In this document: positions 9,554 through 22,970 of the stretch, in pieces
Numbering within the stretch: position 1 is the first letter of the stretch
Layout of the letters: each line of letters begins with the position of its first letter
From: Neostapfia colusana
Lineage: Eukaryota; Streptophyta; Magnoliopsida; Poales; Poaceae
Assembly: GCA_030760725.1 (NCBI GenBank)
Contig: JASWHV010000002.1
Coordinates: forward strand, 63,977,900 to 64,041,899
Length of the DNA stretch: 64,000 bases
Reading direction: 5' to 3'
The notes under the pieces: model-generated
Databases searched by the model: none
Told to the model about the DNA's origin: nothing
What the model saw: the letters and a program-made list of their open reading frames with translations, nothing else
Made by a program: the position numbers and the translations under genes

Positions 9554-12500
9554 TGTAAAAGCCCAAGAAAAGGGACTTGCAAAAACTTTTATCACCACAC
9601 AACATCACCGTTTTGTTGTGGATAGATTGTGAAAAAGTGTGAAGAGCAAGTAACCCCCATCAAAAGAGTGGTTAGAGGGGAAAGCCTAAACTTTCAAAAA
9701 GGGGGAAAGTTTACACATGACACATCAGAGGATGATTCAAAACTGTTACATTCAAACTCGTGGTTGCAGCATCTAAAACAAAGGTCAAAGTGCATAATTG
9801 GATTCCTCAGGTCCAAATTAGTGGGGAGGCAAAGTTTCAATAATTTTTGAAAAGGTTTGCTACCCATTTGTCCAAAAAGGATCCAAATGTGCAAGAAGTC
9901 AAATATACATTTGAATTTGGGGGAGATTTGCCCAACCATACAAATGTAGATCAGTTTGAAACTCCAAACATTTGAATTCATCTATTGCCAAGTTTTGGAG
10001 ATCTTTTGAGGGGTGGGGGAGCACTGACAAGTGGGTTCCACATGTCATTGGGGAGGATCAAATGGCACAAAAGTCAACAGCCTTAGGGGCTAAGTATTGC
10101 ACTCGGAACAGAGCCGAGGCTCCACGGTGACACCCCGAGAAACGCCGGGCGCCACCTCCTGCTCTTCCCCTCACGCGCTGGCGAGCTCCTCGTGGGGCGC
10201 CATAAAACCCAGCCGTGCCCCAGCTCGCCACGACCACGAGCCAATCATGTTTTGCCTCCTTCTCCTGAGCAGCGCCGCACCGAGCTCAGTTCTTTCCCCC
10301 GACGCCGCTCCTCCGATTCGCCCCTGCACGCTGACGTCCGCTCGGCCTTTGCCCGAGCTCCCAACACAGAAAGGGAGCGCCTGGGTGTGCTCTAGCTAGC
10401 CATCCCACCACCTCGCGGTGTTAGCACCGCACTCGACCACAAATCGACGATCGCCACTGAGAACTCAGGCCACCGGCGGAAAGCCGCGAACTGCTCCCCG
10501 TGGACAGCACGCCACGGCCAGTTTCACCGCTGGACTCCTACACAAAAAAGGTGTGCCATGCTCTCTAGATTGTGTAGGTGCAAGCCGTTTAGCGGTTGAT
10601 TCACCGGGTGAAGAGTATTTCCAATTCTTCCGAAACATAGTATGTTCGGGTAGAGCGCGGTCTACCCCGAAATTCTAGCTGCACCGGCCAAACCAGCTCG
10701 GGTGAGCCTAAACACACCTTCCTCACTCCCTAGCGGCCCTCCTCGACCAAGAATCAAGGGAAATGACCCAGAAATGGCCAGGTTTGGGTTGTTTTTCGGG
10801 CCGCCATAGAATAACAACTCGGTTCACCGTGGAGCTCTAGGTTGCCGACCTTTTCATGGGGTTTGGCGGCCAGTTCCATCACCCTCGAGCTCCCGCGGTG
10901 CTGTCCGACCCTTTGCCGATCATTTTGATGCGTTGTAACGCATTTCCGACCACGCCGGAACCCTAACCGCTGCTGTCACCGTCGGGAGCCCTGTTCCGGT
11001 GAGCTACGGCCGCCCGCGACACCACCGACGAGTTCAGCGTCATGAGTTAGGGCGGGGCGGCAAGTTTGGGGTCGGGAGACGGCCGGGAAAGCAGTTCCGG
11101 TGACGTTCGCCGGAGTGCGCCGCCGTGGACCCCTGTTTGGCGCGAGGAAGGAGAAGACTGCCGGGTGGGACCCACTGGCAGACATTTAAACATTTTGAAC
11201 TGTCCAGTTTGTAGTTCAAACTTTGGAGGACCACAACTTAGGGTAGGAAAATCCAAAAATTTTTAAACACATTTTGTTGGATTCCTCTAACTGAGTACAA
11301 TCCAAATCTGAAACCCAATTTGTATGAAACCCATTAATTAATTCTGGAAAATTCTTTAAAACTTTTCAGCAAAAGAATTTTATAGGGAGTTTGGTGCATC
11401 CAAAAATCCCCAAATTTTTCCATAATGTTCTTTAGGATATTAGTGAACTCCTGGAAAAGTTTCAGACCATTTGGAGTTGATTTGGTCAGAGCAATTCAAA
11501 TTTGAAGGTGCTGTGTTCATTTGAATACAGAAAAATTTTCAGAGAATTTCCAAAACTTGGAAATTCAGTTCTGGGCAAATCTTAGCTCCAAAAATATTAG
11601 GAAAATTTATGAAAACTCTATGAGCTATAATTGAAATTGTAGTGCACTAAGTTGGGCATGAACAGGGGTATTACCTCAGAATTAATTCTTCTTTGCTTAT
11701 TTGCTAAGAGAATTATTCTGAGCAAACCACTCCATGAAAAGTGCTAGAGTTTGGTCCAGGGAGTTTTCTTGTGACAAGGAACTCACACAAAAATTCTCAG
11801 CTCCATTGGAGCTCTGGATCACCCTGTCCTGTTTAACCACTTGAGGGATTAATATGGAAAAGGGGAAAAACCACTTAGCACTTAACCATGTACTTAGGGC
11901 CAGGCCCAAGCCACCCACACCCAGTTCATCTTTAAATTCTTAAACAGAGTTCCAGGTGTTAGAGACTGGTTATTAGAACTAATATCAGTAACCTTACAAC
12001 AAACTTGTATGCACTTTGCATTTAAATTTACATGTAGTCTTTCAATAACGTGTAGTTGCTGAAGGCGAGGAAGCTGCGGAGGTTCTTGACTTCCTGCTTC
12101 CAGAGGAAGAACTGACTCCTGACCAGCAGCAACAAGGCAAGCCCCGTTTTGCATTAACCTTTTATAAGTCTTACTTTGTTTACATGTGTCATATGAAGTA
12201 TGTATGTGCATTAGGTATAGGATGAATGAAACCCCACTTGCATAACCAAAGGTTCCTAAAAGAGTGAGGGTAGTGTCAAGGACCTTGAGTAGACAGGCTA
12301 TACTTAATGAGTCATAGGACTTCGGTACAAGTCGAGTAGTTGGAATCTACTCGCGAGATAGGCATTGGGAGACACGGGTTCGGTTGAGTGACGCGAGATC
12401 ACTTTAGTAATGAAAATGAGACTAGGCAGGGGCTAGGGCGCAGCAAGAGGGAGTCTTGTGTGCGCATCCCTGCCCGTGTCGATTGAGGACCGATCCGTGT

Positions 12501-13515
12501 GCGGCCCTGCTGAACAAGTATTGAACGTACCGAAGGCATATCGGATATATGGGCCCCGATAAACCGATGTAGCCAAAACCTCCGGGCGTCGAGGCATAGC
12601 ACACCGATTAATAGGTGTAGGTTGAGGGCAGCAAGGTGGAAATCTGCCAACGGGCATAGAGAGATGCTCCGTGTGGGGAACCTCCTGCTCCTTTCGGTGC
12701 GACCGGTTCGACGTTTGGGCTGTTGGGTGAAAGGTTGTCCCGTACGACATCGAGTGAGTGTGCTGTGCAGCTCCATGGGTGGGCGTACGTGAAGTGCTCT
12801 TTGGGTTTCCCTGCAGGTGTATATCGAGTCGATTCACCGTCCCTCGCGGTGACGAGTACCGCTTGTTCACTGCATCGTAACGTAGACTAGTGAATGAAAT
12901 GTTATGATTCCATATTGCTGTTATGATATAACTGTATTGCTACATGTGTGCCACCAAATATTGCTCACTAAATTTCAGCTTCATGAACCGTTAACTTGTT
13001 GCTATAAGATGAACTAAGGATGAACTTGTAGGTATGTCCATTTGCTGCAACATTGCTATCCAATGTCATGGTACACCTCATGTAGAGTTTCATGCTTAGG
13101 TGAGTCGGTTAAGCCTTGCTGAGCCTTCGTGCTCACGGTTGCTGCTTAAGTGTTTTTCAGGTGAGGAGCCACCCACGGACTCGGAGTACGAGTCCACCGG
13201 CGAGGGTTACCCTCCGTCAGGGACCACGGCTGTGTTGGAGCCGTACACGCCGCGCTGAGCTGAGGAGTGCAGCTAGTGTGGGTTGTCCTATGGCTGGGCA
13301 ACCACTTTTGCTAGATAGGCGGGCGTGAGTTGTATAAAACAAACTTCCGCTGTGTAATAAAAGACCCTAGTTTGTAACTGAGAAGTGTACTATTTTGTAC
13401 ATTCAGTTTGTTTTCCCATGTAATATAATGTGTTCTTATGACGTGTGCTGTCGGGTGTCGCATCGCGCGGCACCACCCTCTGCGATCCTGGATGAGCGGA
13501 TTCCGGTCCGCCACA
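9554..13515 (+). repeat. 3' LTR of element A
   Basis: It starts TGTAAAAGCCC after the polypurine tract and ends GGTCCGCCACA. The next bases (CTTCCGGGCATGCC) are in the middle of a reverse transcriptase frame belonging to element B, so A appears to be inserted in B. A weak TATA-like CATAAAA is at 10201-10207, a possible GT donor after 10550, the candidate spliced ORF at 12056-13258, and AATAAA at 13356-13361. It is related to the B LTR at 16421 but clearly diverged, so the two are not a pair from one insertion. Confidence 0.92.
12056..13258 (+). other. Candidate spliced ORF inside LTR of A (exons 12056-12136 and 13161-13258)
   Basis: After ACGTGTAG, an 81-nt exon reads 26 open codons rich in Glu and Gln (VLDFLLPEEELTPDQQQQ) and ends at CAAG|GCAAG, a GC donor. 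The 1024-nt intron ends TGTTTTTCAG. The terminal exon completes Gly and reads 31 codons, with DSEYESTGEGYPP in the middle and LEPYTPR before TGA. The first exon aligns codon for codon with the exon in solo LTR S (VLDF..PEE.L..DQ.QQ). The hairpin TGAGC-CTTCGT-GCTCA lies at 13120-13135. A phase-compatible upstream donor follows 10550, but no in-frame ATG is visible. Confidence 0.42.
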
Positions 13516-16354
13516 CTTCCGGGCATGCCACCTGAGCGGGATGTCGAGTTCAAGATTGAGATTGCAGCCGGGACTACTCCCATCTCACGTAGATCCTACA
13601 AAATGGCTCCGAACGAGCTGGCTGAATTAAAAGAACAGCTCAATGATATGTTGAGCAAAGATTTCATTAGGCCGAGTTCCTCGCACTGGGGATGCTCGGC
13701 GCTGTTTGTAAAGAAGAAGGATGAAACCTTGAGGCTGTGTGTGGATTACCGGCCGCTCAACGCCGTCACCATCAAGAACAAATACCCACTGCCCCGCATT
13801 GACATCCTGTTTAATCAGCTTGTGGGTGCAAGTGTGTTGTCCAAGATGGACCTTCGCTCTGGATATCACCAAATAAAAATCCCGGCGGAGGATATCCCGA
13901 AGACGGATTTCTCGACGAGATATGGCTTATATGAATATCTCATCATGTCTTTTGGTCTCACTAATGCTCTGGCACATTTCATGTATCTCATGAACTCGGT
14001 GTTCATGCCGGAGCTGGACAAGTTCGTTGTGGTGTTAATTGATGATATCTTGGTTTACTCCAAGACAGAAGCAGAACACGCCGAACACTTGAGAATCGTT
14101 CTTCAACAATTGCGAGACCATAAGTTTTATGCCAAGTTCAGCACATGTGAGTTTTGGATCAGCCAAGTGCCATTTTTGGGACATATCATCTCAGCGGAAG
14201 GCATTACGGTTGACCCAAGAAAAATTGAACAAGTGCTGAAATGGAAAGCCCCCACTTCTGTCCATGAAGTCAGAAGCTTCCACGGCTTAGCGGGATATTA
14301 CCGGAGATTCATCCCAAGCTTCTCCAAGCTTGCTAAGCCGATGACAGAATTATTGAAGAAGGGAACAAAATATGTTTGGAACATGGCATGTGAAGAAGCG
14401 TTCCAAGCATTAGTGAAGCATCTCACAACAGCCCCGGTCTTAGCTCAACCGGATACAACCAAGCCCTTCGATATGTATTGTGATGCGTCCGGTATCGAGC
14501 TCGGCTGTGTGTTGATGCAGGAAGGACGTGTGGTCGCGTATGGCTCATGCCAGCTTTGAAACCATGAGCAGCACTATCCAACTCATGATCTTGAGCTCGC
14601 TGCAGTGGTTTCGGCGCTAAAAATGTGGAGGCACTATCTCCTGGGGAATTTGGTGCATCTTTACACCGACCACAAGAGCCTGAAGTATATTTTCACCTAG
14701 AAAGAGCTGAATATGAGGCAAGGAGGTGGTTAGAACTAATCAAAGATTATGAGATTGAGATTCATTATCACCTCGGCAAGGCAAATGTGGTTGCCGACGT
14801 GCTGAGTCGGAAATTACATGTCCATAACCTCACCATTACACCGGTGGAGGAGGAAGAACCGAGTTTATAATTGGTTCCTTATGGATCGCTCTACAACCTT
14901 GCCCTCATCCCTACCATTAGGGAGGAGATCATTGCAGCTCAGAAAGTTGACAAGGGCATGGCACATCTCCTGAGACGGATAGACAATGGGGAAATCAAAT
15001 ATTTCCGGAAAGATGATGAGGGGGTGGTGTGGTTCAATGACCGCATAGTCGTACCCCGGAATATAGAGCTGAGAAAGAAGATTCTTGATGAAGCTCACTT
15101 GTATATGTTTTCCATTCATCCAGGAGCAACAAAATGTACAAAGATTTGAAAAAGAAATTTTGGTGGACACGGATGAAGCGGGAAGTGGCAAAGTACGTAT
15201 CCGAGTGTGATACGTGTAGACGAGTGAAAGCTGATCATATGAGGAAATCAGGGCTGCTGCAACCCCTGAAAATCCCAGCATGGAAGTAGGAAGATGTGAG
15301 CATGGATTTCATTGCGGGTTTACCCCTGACTTCCAACAAGCATGATTCCATTTGGATAATCGTTGAACGATTGACCAAGTCAGCCCACTTCATTCCCGTG
15401 CATACACATTTCCATGCCAACAGATATGCGGAGTTGTATATTGCAAGAATCCTATGCTTGCATGGAGTACCCAAGACCATAGTCTCAGATCGAGGGGCAC
15501 TATTTGTATCTCGTTTCTGGGAGCAGTTGCACGCTGCTTTGGGTACTAAGCTGATTAGAAGCTCCGCCTATCACCCTCAGACAGATGGGCAGACTGAGAG
15601 GGTGAACCAAGTACTAGAAGACATGTTGAGAGCGTGTGCCTTCCACCACGGTAGAAACTGGGATGATCATCTACCGTTGGTGGAATTCTCATATAACAAT
15701 GGCTATGAAGTGAGTATCAAGATGGCACTCTACGAGGCTCTCTACGGTCGTAAATGCCGTACCCCATTGAACTTGTGCGAGTCCATTGAAAGGGTCACAT
15801 TCGTGGTTGATGTGGTGAACAACGCCGAAGAGGGCGTTCGGACGATTCAAGCCAACTTGAAGGCCGCTCAATCCCGGCAGAAAAGCTACGCTGATAAGAG
15901 GCATAGGCCGCTGCACTTTGACGTCGGGGAACACATGTATCTCCGTGTATATCCGATGAAGGGCGTGCACCGATTTGGCGTGAAGGGGAAACTCACTCCT
16001 CGATTCATTGGACCCTATGCCATCACCGAGAAGTGTGGACCAGTGGCGTATAGACTGGAAGTGCCGGCATGTATTGCTGGTGTTCACGACGATTTCCATG
16101 TTTCACAACTGCGAAAATGTCTGAAGCATACGGCTGCTATTCCTACCGAAGACATCGGCGAGATGCAACCGGATTTGACGTATGATGAATATCCGGTGGC
16201 AATTATTGATGAGAAGGCTCGGACCAAACGTAGCCGAACGTTGTGGTTCTACAAGATACTATGGAGTAACCACACCGCCGAAGAAGCGACGTGGGAGAGC
16301 GAGGAATTTCTTCGCTCAAACTACCAGGAGTTCATGGCGTCTCATCACGGGTGA
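13516..16354 (+). pseudogene. 3' part of gag-pol, element B (RT to chromodomain, heavily broken)
   Basis: The frame opens at LPGMPPERDVEF directly after the end of the A LTR. RT (LIDDIL active site), RNase H, integrase and the chromodomain region follow, closely related to element A. Breaks include TGA at 14557-14559, TAG at 14698-14700, a lost base soon after, TAA at 14868-14870, an indel near 15123, and TAG at 15286-15288. The last 352 codons (15296-16354), holding the integrase core, GPY motif and chromodomain with EEATWESEEF, are open. Several stops look like C-to-T decay (CAG to TAG, TGG to TAG). The 5' half of B should lie left of the window, on the far side of A. Confidence 0.93.
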
Positions 16355-16407
16355 GTTCCTATTACATCGCTGTATCTTCTTTTTTAATCTCAGGACGAGA
16401 TTCTTTT

Positions 16408-16420
16408 AAGGGGGGAGGGA
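16408..16420 (+). other. Polypurine tract of element B
   Basis: AAGGGGGGAGGGA abuts the LTR start TGTAAAAGCC. It is equivalent to the tract of element A. Confidence 0.9.
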
Positions 16421-19400
16421 TGTAAAAGCCCAATAAAGTGACTTGCAAAAAAATTATTCATCACCTCACAACACCACAGCTCTTGTGATGGATATCTCAT
16501 GAACACTTGTGAAGAGCAAGTAGCCACCATCAAAAGGGTGATTGGAGGGGAAAGCCCTAACTTCAAAAAGTGGGATTTCTACACCTAAACATGAAAGGTT
16601 GAGCTTACCCCTAGACCTTATATATTCTTGGGAAGGCTCAGGCCAAATTTCATGCAAATCCAATACTTTTAGAGGCACTTTTGGAGACAATTCAAATAGG
16701 GGCCAATCTGAATGCAAATTCAAATTGCAGCCACTTTCATCACATGAATTCAAACGTTCACTTCATATTCAAACTCAGCACATTTTTCTGAGTTAGTCCA
16801 CCAATTTTCATCCCCATTGGATTTCATCTTGTCGGCGGCTAAATTTGCATGAATTCAAAACTGAATTTGAATTTCAGTTCAAATCTGCAGCAAATTTAAC
16901 CAAACCAGTTTCAAATTGAGGAATTCAAATTTCACCCCATGACTTGGTGGAAAAGTCTACCATTCAATTCTTAGTGGTTGAGATATTTGCAGCAGAAGGG
17001 GGAGAAGGGATTAGAGGGGTGAAAAGGGCCCACAAGTCAGTTAAGCTTCTGAGTCAAGATGACTATCGGGCGAGCTCTGTTCTCCAGGCCTCCGCAGCGC
17101 TCGACACCGAGCTGCTCGATCGGCCACCTCCCCAGCGCACGCCCAGCTGGCGCACCGTGCATTTGACCACTCACGAAGGCTCCCCGACCGCTGCAGACCC
17201 CGAACCCCGTACGCTGTTTCGTCTATCGACCGAACACATCAACTCTTCGGCCGCTCTCTCGGGCCCTCGGTGCGCCGCTGATCCAGGCACTCTCGCGAAT
17301 GACGATCAACAGCAAAGAGACGCGCCGGAGGCTGCTCGAACTCAAGGTGAAAACCCTACATCCTTTCATGCCCTGTAGGGAGAGAATTTCTATGTTTAGT
17401 CCGTGGTGTTCAAAGTCCCGAGCTAGCCAAGAATCCAAAATTCGTGGTGATCGGTCCACCACCGTGTAAACCAAGATAAGCACATGTTCTACACATCCCT
17501 ACGGCCACCTAGGATCAAAGACCATCAAAAACCATCGAGTTTTCACGCCGCTATTCGAGTTTTTCGAGCATCCGCCGTTTTAGCCCTAGGTCGATGGTGA
17601 AGTCCTAGCTCCGGCCGTTTCCATGGCAAACCGAGTTCATTTTCGTGCTCAGCAAGCCACAGAGGAGCTGTAGGAGCAAACCGTTCTGAAAATAAGGCCC
17701 TGAGTAGCTCGGGCGACATCGCCGGAGTGGGGATCGCCGCTGTCACCATCGCGGGCGTGGTTCCGGCCATCGCCGCGCTTCAGTGAGGGTACCAGCATGT
17801 TCCCCGAGCAAAGTTAGGCACAGGCGGCAAAATCCGTCAGAGGTCGGGCAGCGAAATGGCCGGCGATGAGTTCTCCTGCGATGTGCCACCGCGGGAGTCG
17901 TGGGAGGTCGCGAGGCAGACGAGGGGGGCCGGGTCCACCGGTCAGCCCCTGTTCTCTCACGGGGATCCACTTTGCGGCCGAGATCCGGTGTGGCAGCGCG
18001 GGTAAAACCCGTGGGCTACGGTGTGGCCGCGATCTCAGTGGGCCGGTTTAAAGAGTGGGGCCCACCCACAGAGTTTAAACATTTTGGGATTTTCCAGTTT
18101 AGTTCAAACTTCAAATGCACATAACTTTTGCAAGGAAGCTCCAAATTTAGTGACTAAATTTTGCTGAACTCAGATTTTTTAGTACTTTCCAGCAACCCAA
18201 ATTTCAGCTCATGAATCTTAATGGTTTTCCAGAATTAATTCCCTAAAATTTAAACTTTTAGGAATTTTATCTGGAGAATTACTTTATGAAAAATTCTGAA
18301 ATTCGGCTTAGAGGTTCACTGGAAAATCCTTGAGTCACAGTAAAACTTTCAGACCCATCCAAGTTCATTTAGTCCCCCTAATGGTGTGATTGAGTGAACT
18401 GCCCTGAGAAAATAGAAAAATGTACAGAAACATTTTTCAGATTTTCTTAAATCTTGTTTAGTGCATAACTTCATCAAGATTTCTTCAAATGACATGAAAC
18501 CAATTCCATTAGAACCATCTCAAATTCTAGTTTCCAGAAAGTAATGGTTGGAGCCATGAAAAATCCCTGGAATTCCTTGGAGGCTCTACTAATGACCAAA
18601 CAAGCTTTAATTTGTACAAAACTTAAATGAACTTTGTTTCAAATGAAACTTGGTCAAGACTTTGGTTAGGACCCTACCAAGACACCATAAAAATTTTATA
18701 ACCAAAGGGGAGGGCTAGCTATAGTTATAGTCTTTACATATTCAATTTCAAACGTTACATTTAAAATGACATATAGCATATGGCTTACGTGTAGTCGCTG
18801 AAGGCGAGGAAGCTCCGTAAGTGCTCGAATTCCTTCTTCCGGACGAAGCCTTGACATCTGACCAGCAGCAACAAGTCAAGCCCCGGTTTACATTAACCCA
18901 TTTTACAAAGTTTTGCTTTATGTATACTTAGTATGTGGTATGGATGTGCATTAGGTGTAGGATGGACGGAACCCAAGTGCATAACCAGATTTTTCCTATA
19001 AGAGTAAGGGTAGTGTCTAAGACCTCGAGTAGACAGGCCATGCTTAATGATTCATAGAACTTCGGTACAAGTCGAGTAGTTGGAATCTACTCGTGAGTTA
19101 GGCTTGGGACACACGGGATTGGTTCGAGTGATGTCAGATCACTTTAGTAATGAAAATGAGACTGGGCAGGGGCTAGGGCGCAGCAAGAGGAAGTCTTGTG
19201 TGCACAGCCCTGTCCGTGTCAATCGAGGACCGATCCATGTGCAGCCCACGCTGATCAAGTTTGAACGTACCGAAGGCATATCGGATATATGGGCCCCGGT
19301 CAACCGATGTAACCTAAACCTCTGGGCGTCGATGCATAGCACACCGATTTATAGGTGTAGGTTGAGGGCAGCAAGGTAGAAATCTGGTAACGGGCATAAA

Positions 19401-20259
19401 GAGATGCTCTGTGTAGGGAACCTCCTGTCCGTTTCGGTGCGACCGGTTCGACGTCTGGGCTGTTGGGTGAAAGGTTGTCTCGTACAACAGCGAGTGAGCG
19501 TGTTGTGCAGCTCCATGGGTGGGCATACGTAACGTGCTTTTCGGGTGTCCCTGCAGGTGTATATCGAGTCGATTCACCGTCCCTCACGGTGAATAGCACC
19601 ACTTGGTCACTGAGTCGTGACGTAGGTTAATATATGAAATTTGATGATTCTCTATCGCTGTTATGATAAAAATTGTATTGCTACATGTGTGCCACCAAAT
19701 ATTGCTCACTAAATTTCATATTCATGAACTGTTAACACTTGGCTAAAAGATGAACTAAGGATGAACTTGTAGGCGTGTCCATTTGCTGAAATTTACCATC
19801 CCATGCTCATGTAAACTGCATGTAGAGTTTCATGCCTAGGTGAGTCGGTTAAGTCTTGTTGATCCATCGTGCTCATGGTTGCTGCTTAAGTGTTTTTCAG
19901 GTGAGGAGTATCCCATGGACTCGGGTTACGAGTCCACCGGCGAGGGCTACCCTCCGTTCGGGGATCATGGCTGAGTGGGAGCCATACACGCCGCGCTGAG
20001 CTGAGGAGTACAGCTAGTGTGGGTTGCCCTAGGGATGGGTAACCAACTTTTGCTAGATAGGTGGCGTGAGTTGTATAAACTTAGCTTCCGCTTTTATAAT
20101 CCAAATACTAGTTTGTAACTGAATTCTTGTACTAGTTTGTACATATTCAGTTGGTTTTCTATGTAATACAATGTTGTCCTTATGATGTGTGCTGTCGGGT
20201 GTCGCATCGTGCAGCACCACCCTCTGTAATCCTAGATGAGCGGATTCCGGTCTGCCACA
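16421..20259 (+). repeat. 3' LTR of element B
   Basis: It starts TGTAAAAGCCC and ends GGTCTGCCACA. It is the same family as the A LTR, with many substitutions and indels. The bases after it (TCTGCTGCCCATGG) are reversed gag of element C, so B is inserted in C gag. The poly(A) signal is degraded here, and the conserved LTR exons are broken (see 18795-19974). Confidence 0.92.
18795..19974 (+). pseudogene. Decayed spliced ORF inside LTR of B
   Basis: This is the counterpart of the A-LTR ORF. The 81-nt exon (18795-18875) keeps its length and most residues but has TAA at 18818-18820, and its donor is CAAG|TCAAG instead of CAAG|GCAAG. The terminal exon starts at 19901 after TGTTTTTCAG, keeps GYESTGEGYPP, then runs into TGA at 19972-19974 because of an extra base. 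The stem of the upstream hairpin is mismatched too. Donor, frame, hairpin and poly(A) signal have decayed together in this older copy. Confidence 0.4.
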
Positions 20260-21445
20260 TCTGCTGCCCATGGTTACCTTGATTAGCTCCTCCATTCGGC
20301 TGTTGGTTCTGCTTGGGTGTGTTGCTCGGCTGTCCAAGGCCTTTCTTCGGTCATTGACTTACAAAGTGTCCCGCCTCTCTGCATGAAAAGCATGCTTTGT
20401 TGCCCATAACTGCAGGAATGTTCGGGCGAGGCTGGTTTTGAGCATAGGCGCCCATGTTGGGACGGGGCACCGGAAGCAAAGGCATACGAGGTGCTTGCAT
20501 AACAGGAAGTTGCTGCGGTGGCTGATTAGGGCGAGGTGGATTTGCAGGGCAGAAAGTAGAAGCGGACGAGCCATAATGTGGTGCAGCTGGTGGCATGAAA
20601 CGGGGACGTACATTGCTCCCTTGTGGCTGTCCTTGGTATGTCATCTTCCTCTTGCCCTCTTGTTCGATCTCACGGATCTTGCTCTCAACGACTATAGCTT
20701 TGTCAACGAGCTTCTGGAAGTTTGCATAATCGTTGTTGAGCAGCTGAACTTGGATCTCATTGTTCAATCCTCTCATTAGCAAGTATTGCTTTCTTTGATC
20801 CGAGTTGTCATCTTCTGCAGCATACCTTGACAGCTGTGTGAACTTGTTGAGGTACTCATTCAGGCTCTTCCTTCCTTGGTGGAGACATTCGAACTCTTGC
20901 CTTTTAAGCATCATGACTCCTGCAGGGACGTAATGAGAGCGGAAACTCACCTTGAATTCAGCCTAGGTGATAGTCTCCTGGTTGACATGAGCATTGCAAA
21001 GAGCGTCCCACCAGTCAGCGGCTGCTCCCATAAGTTGGTGCGATGCAAAGAGAACTTTCTCCCGGTCATTGCACTGAACAATTGCAAGCTTCTTTTCCAT
21101 GGACGTCAGCCAATCATCAGCCTCCATGGGATCATTAGCTTGTGCAAAAGTAGGTGGCCTAGTCCTCATGAACTCTCCCAATCTATTGTGAGCCGGCAAT
21201 GGTGGCGTTGGCGGCGGTGAGGGTGCAGGAAAGGGGTTAGGATTGTCGTTGTTGTTGGCCTGCAGCTGACCCAACGTTTGTATCATAGTTTGCATGAGCT
21301 GGTTCTGCATAGCCGTCAACCATTCAAGGTTGCTTGCATCAGCCCCGGGGTTAGCATTTTCACAAACTTCAACATTGCCATCCTCTTGTGGTTCATTGTT
21401 GGCACGAGCGTTCCTTCTTTGGCAGCTGGCGTTTTCCCTTACCAT
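20260..21445 (-). pseudogene. gag of element C (truncated, two stop codons)
   Basis: The frame starts at an ATG preceded by CTCTCACAG, a likely 3' splice site, and reads MVREN. A capsid domain (MEADDWLTSMEKKLAIVQC, then FRSHYVPAG) and a zinc knuckle follow. A TAG at 20963-20965 interrupts the capsid, and a TGA at 20351-20353 replaces the last cysteine of the CCHC knuckle (CFSCREAGHFVSQ then stop). About 30 more codons follow before the junction with the B LTR at 20259/20260. Protease and pol of C are not in the window. The protein resembles T2 gag. Confidence 0.9.
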
Positions 21446-21740
21446 CTGTGAGAGGGAGTAGAGTAGAATAGAAAATAGAAATTTAGATTGATCCCCCCAA
21501 CTATATGCATAAGGTGTATGAACTAAGTATCTTCTTTTATTAATTTCAGCCTATGAACACGTGCCGAAGCATCTCACATCTCTCCACTATGTGTGGATGT
21601 GGACATTCGCCAAAGCGTCCCATAACTCACATTAGCACATAAACACAAGCAATCATCACAAAAGTTCAGCACACCACTCTTATTCAAGCTACTAGGATCT
21701 AAACGTTCCTATTATAGCTTTATTCAATGAAAACCTAAAC

Positions 21741-22707
21741 TTAATCGTGAGAACCGGTGCTGTTCTCGCTGTGTGACCGGGGTGGTCCGTACATGGGCGC
21801 ATGCCATGGTGAGTCAGCAGTCCATGTAGGGTTAAATGACGCTGGTGATCCATTTGCTCCCGTGTTGGCACAAGTCTCCTCCTGTTTTTCCAGCAAGTAC
21901 AGCTTCTTGTGGAGGTAATATATCTGTTCTTGTGCGCTTGCATATCGGTTTCCTAATTCCACGAACGACCTCTGAGACTTGTCAGCATATTGTGGGTTGG
22001 AAGGAGCTGTTACATGGGGTCCAATAATCTCCCTTGTACCACTCTTCCGATACGGGTGCAGGTGAAAAGTTGTGTCCTCAAGCTGCTCATTGAAGGCGTA
22101 GCACAGTCTGGTGAGTGCTTCCCATGCAGCATCATCGATAGCTTCTGCCCTTGTAGCTCTCCATGTGGGTGTGAAGTGCCGTGTCACAACCCTACCATTA
22201 GATAGGATGGTTACGTCAGCCTTCCAGTTTTCACGTCCGACACGAGGGACTTTCTTGATAAGATATTCCAGGTATAGGCTGTAGCAATCCACAAATTCTT
22301 TGAGCTCCCTGGATATGTGTCCTCCTTCCATCCGTCGGACCGATATTCTTGAACTGAATGGTTGGCCCATTCATCCCTTTCATTATTGGTCTCAGCAAGG
22401 GGTGGCTCCTCCTCGGCTTCATCTCCTCCCGTCACAGCTTCATGAGGCTCCATGGGGTGTAAGCCCGCATGAAACTCCTCCTGAGGTGCGTACCAATTCT
22501 GTTCTTGTGGATCATCCTCCATATCGTCTTCGAATAGTTCGTACGGGTCCTCTTGCTCATGCATAGAGCTATTGACATCCTCTTCATCATGAGGTTCCGT
22601 CTTCACCTCCTCCCAATATGGTCCATCGGACACCTCAATGGGTTAAGTGCACTCCCACGCAGTGGTGGACGAGTTCTTATGCGTCTTGTGCTCCTGATCA
22701 CCGGCAT
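21741..22707 (-). pseudogene. Extra ORF upstream of gag, element C (frameshifted)
   Basis: An ATG at 22707 directly follows TTATTTATAG, a good acceptor. A basic start (MPVIRSTRRIRTRP) leads into an acidic stretch (EPHDEEDV, DDMEDDPQEQ) and then a domain with RATRAEAIDDAAWEALTRLC and a helical, probably coiled-coil tail. The reading frame shifts near 22630 and near 22320, so this copy is dead. The middle domain resembles the extra ORF of T2 (RATQVDAEKDVTWEAIT). It is not a gag or pol domain I recognise. About 295 bp without a recognised gene separate it from gag. Confidence 0.6.
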
Positions 22708-22954
22708 CTATAAATAAGACATGAGAAACTTTAGATAAGGAAGAAATAACTCCAAAACTTCATAAGCTATGGAGCAAGAAAGCAAAGGTGTTGCTGTCCA
22801 AAAGAAGAGAAGAGGGACTGAAAGTAGCACTTTGCGGTGGCTGAATTGACAAGTAAAGTTCTGCAGCAAGCAATTTTCAAAAATAGCAGTTTAGAGGGGT
22901 GTTCCTATGTGTTTTAGAGTGTCCATTCTATCTAGTCTTGCATCTTACGGTCAA

Positions 22955-22970
22955 CGTGGCTCTGATACCA
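22955..22970 (-). other. Primer binding site of element C
   Basis: Read on the minus strand this is TGGTATCAGAGCCACG, matching the 3' end of plant initiator tRNA-Met. It lies three bases from the LTR. Confidence 0.88.

Noticed and set aside
12399..12870. Overlapping minus-strand ORFs of 125 and 145 codons in LTR A
   Set aside because: They lie antisense to the LTR intron. A similar antisense ORF at 19300-19602 in B is shorter and shows no conserved frame beyond shared DNA.
9554..20259. A and B as one tandem element sharing a middle LTR
   Set aside because: The two LTRs (9554 and 16421) are clearly diverged and B starts mid-RT directly at the LTR end. Insertion of A into B explains it more simply.
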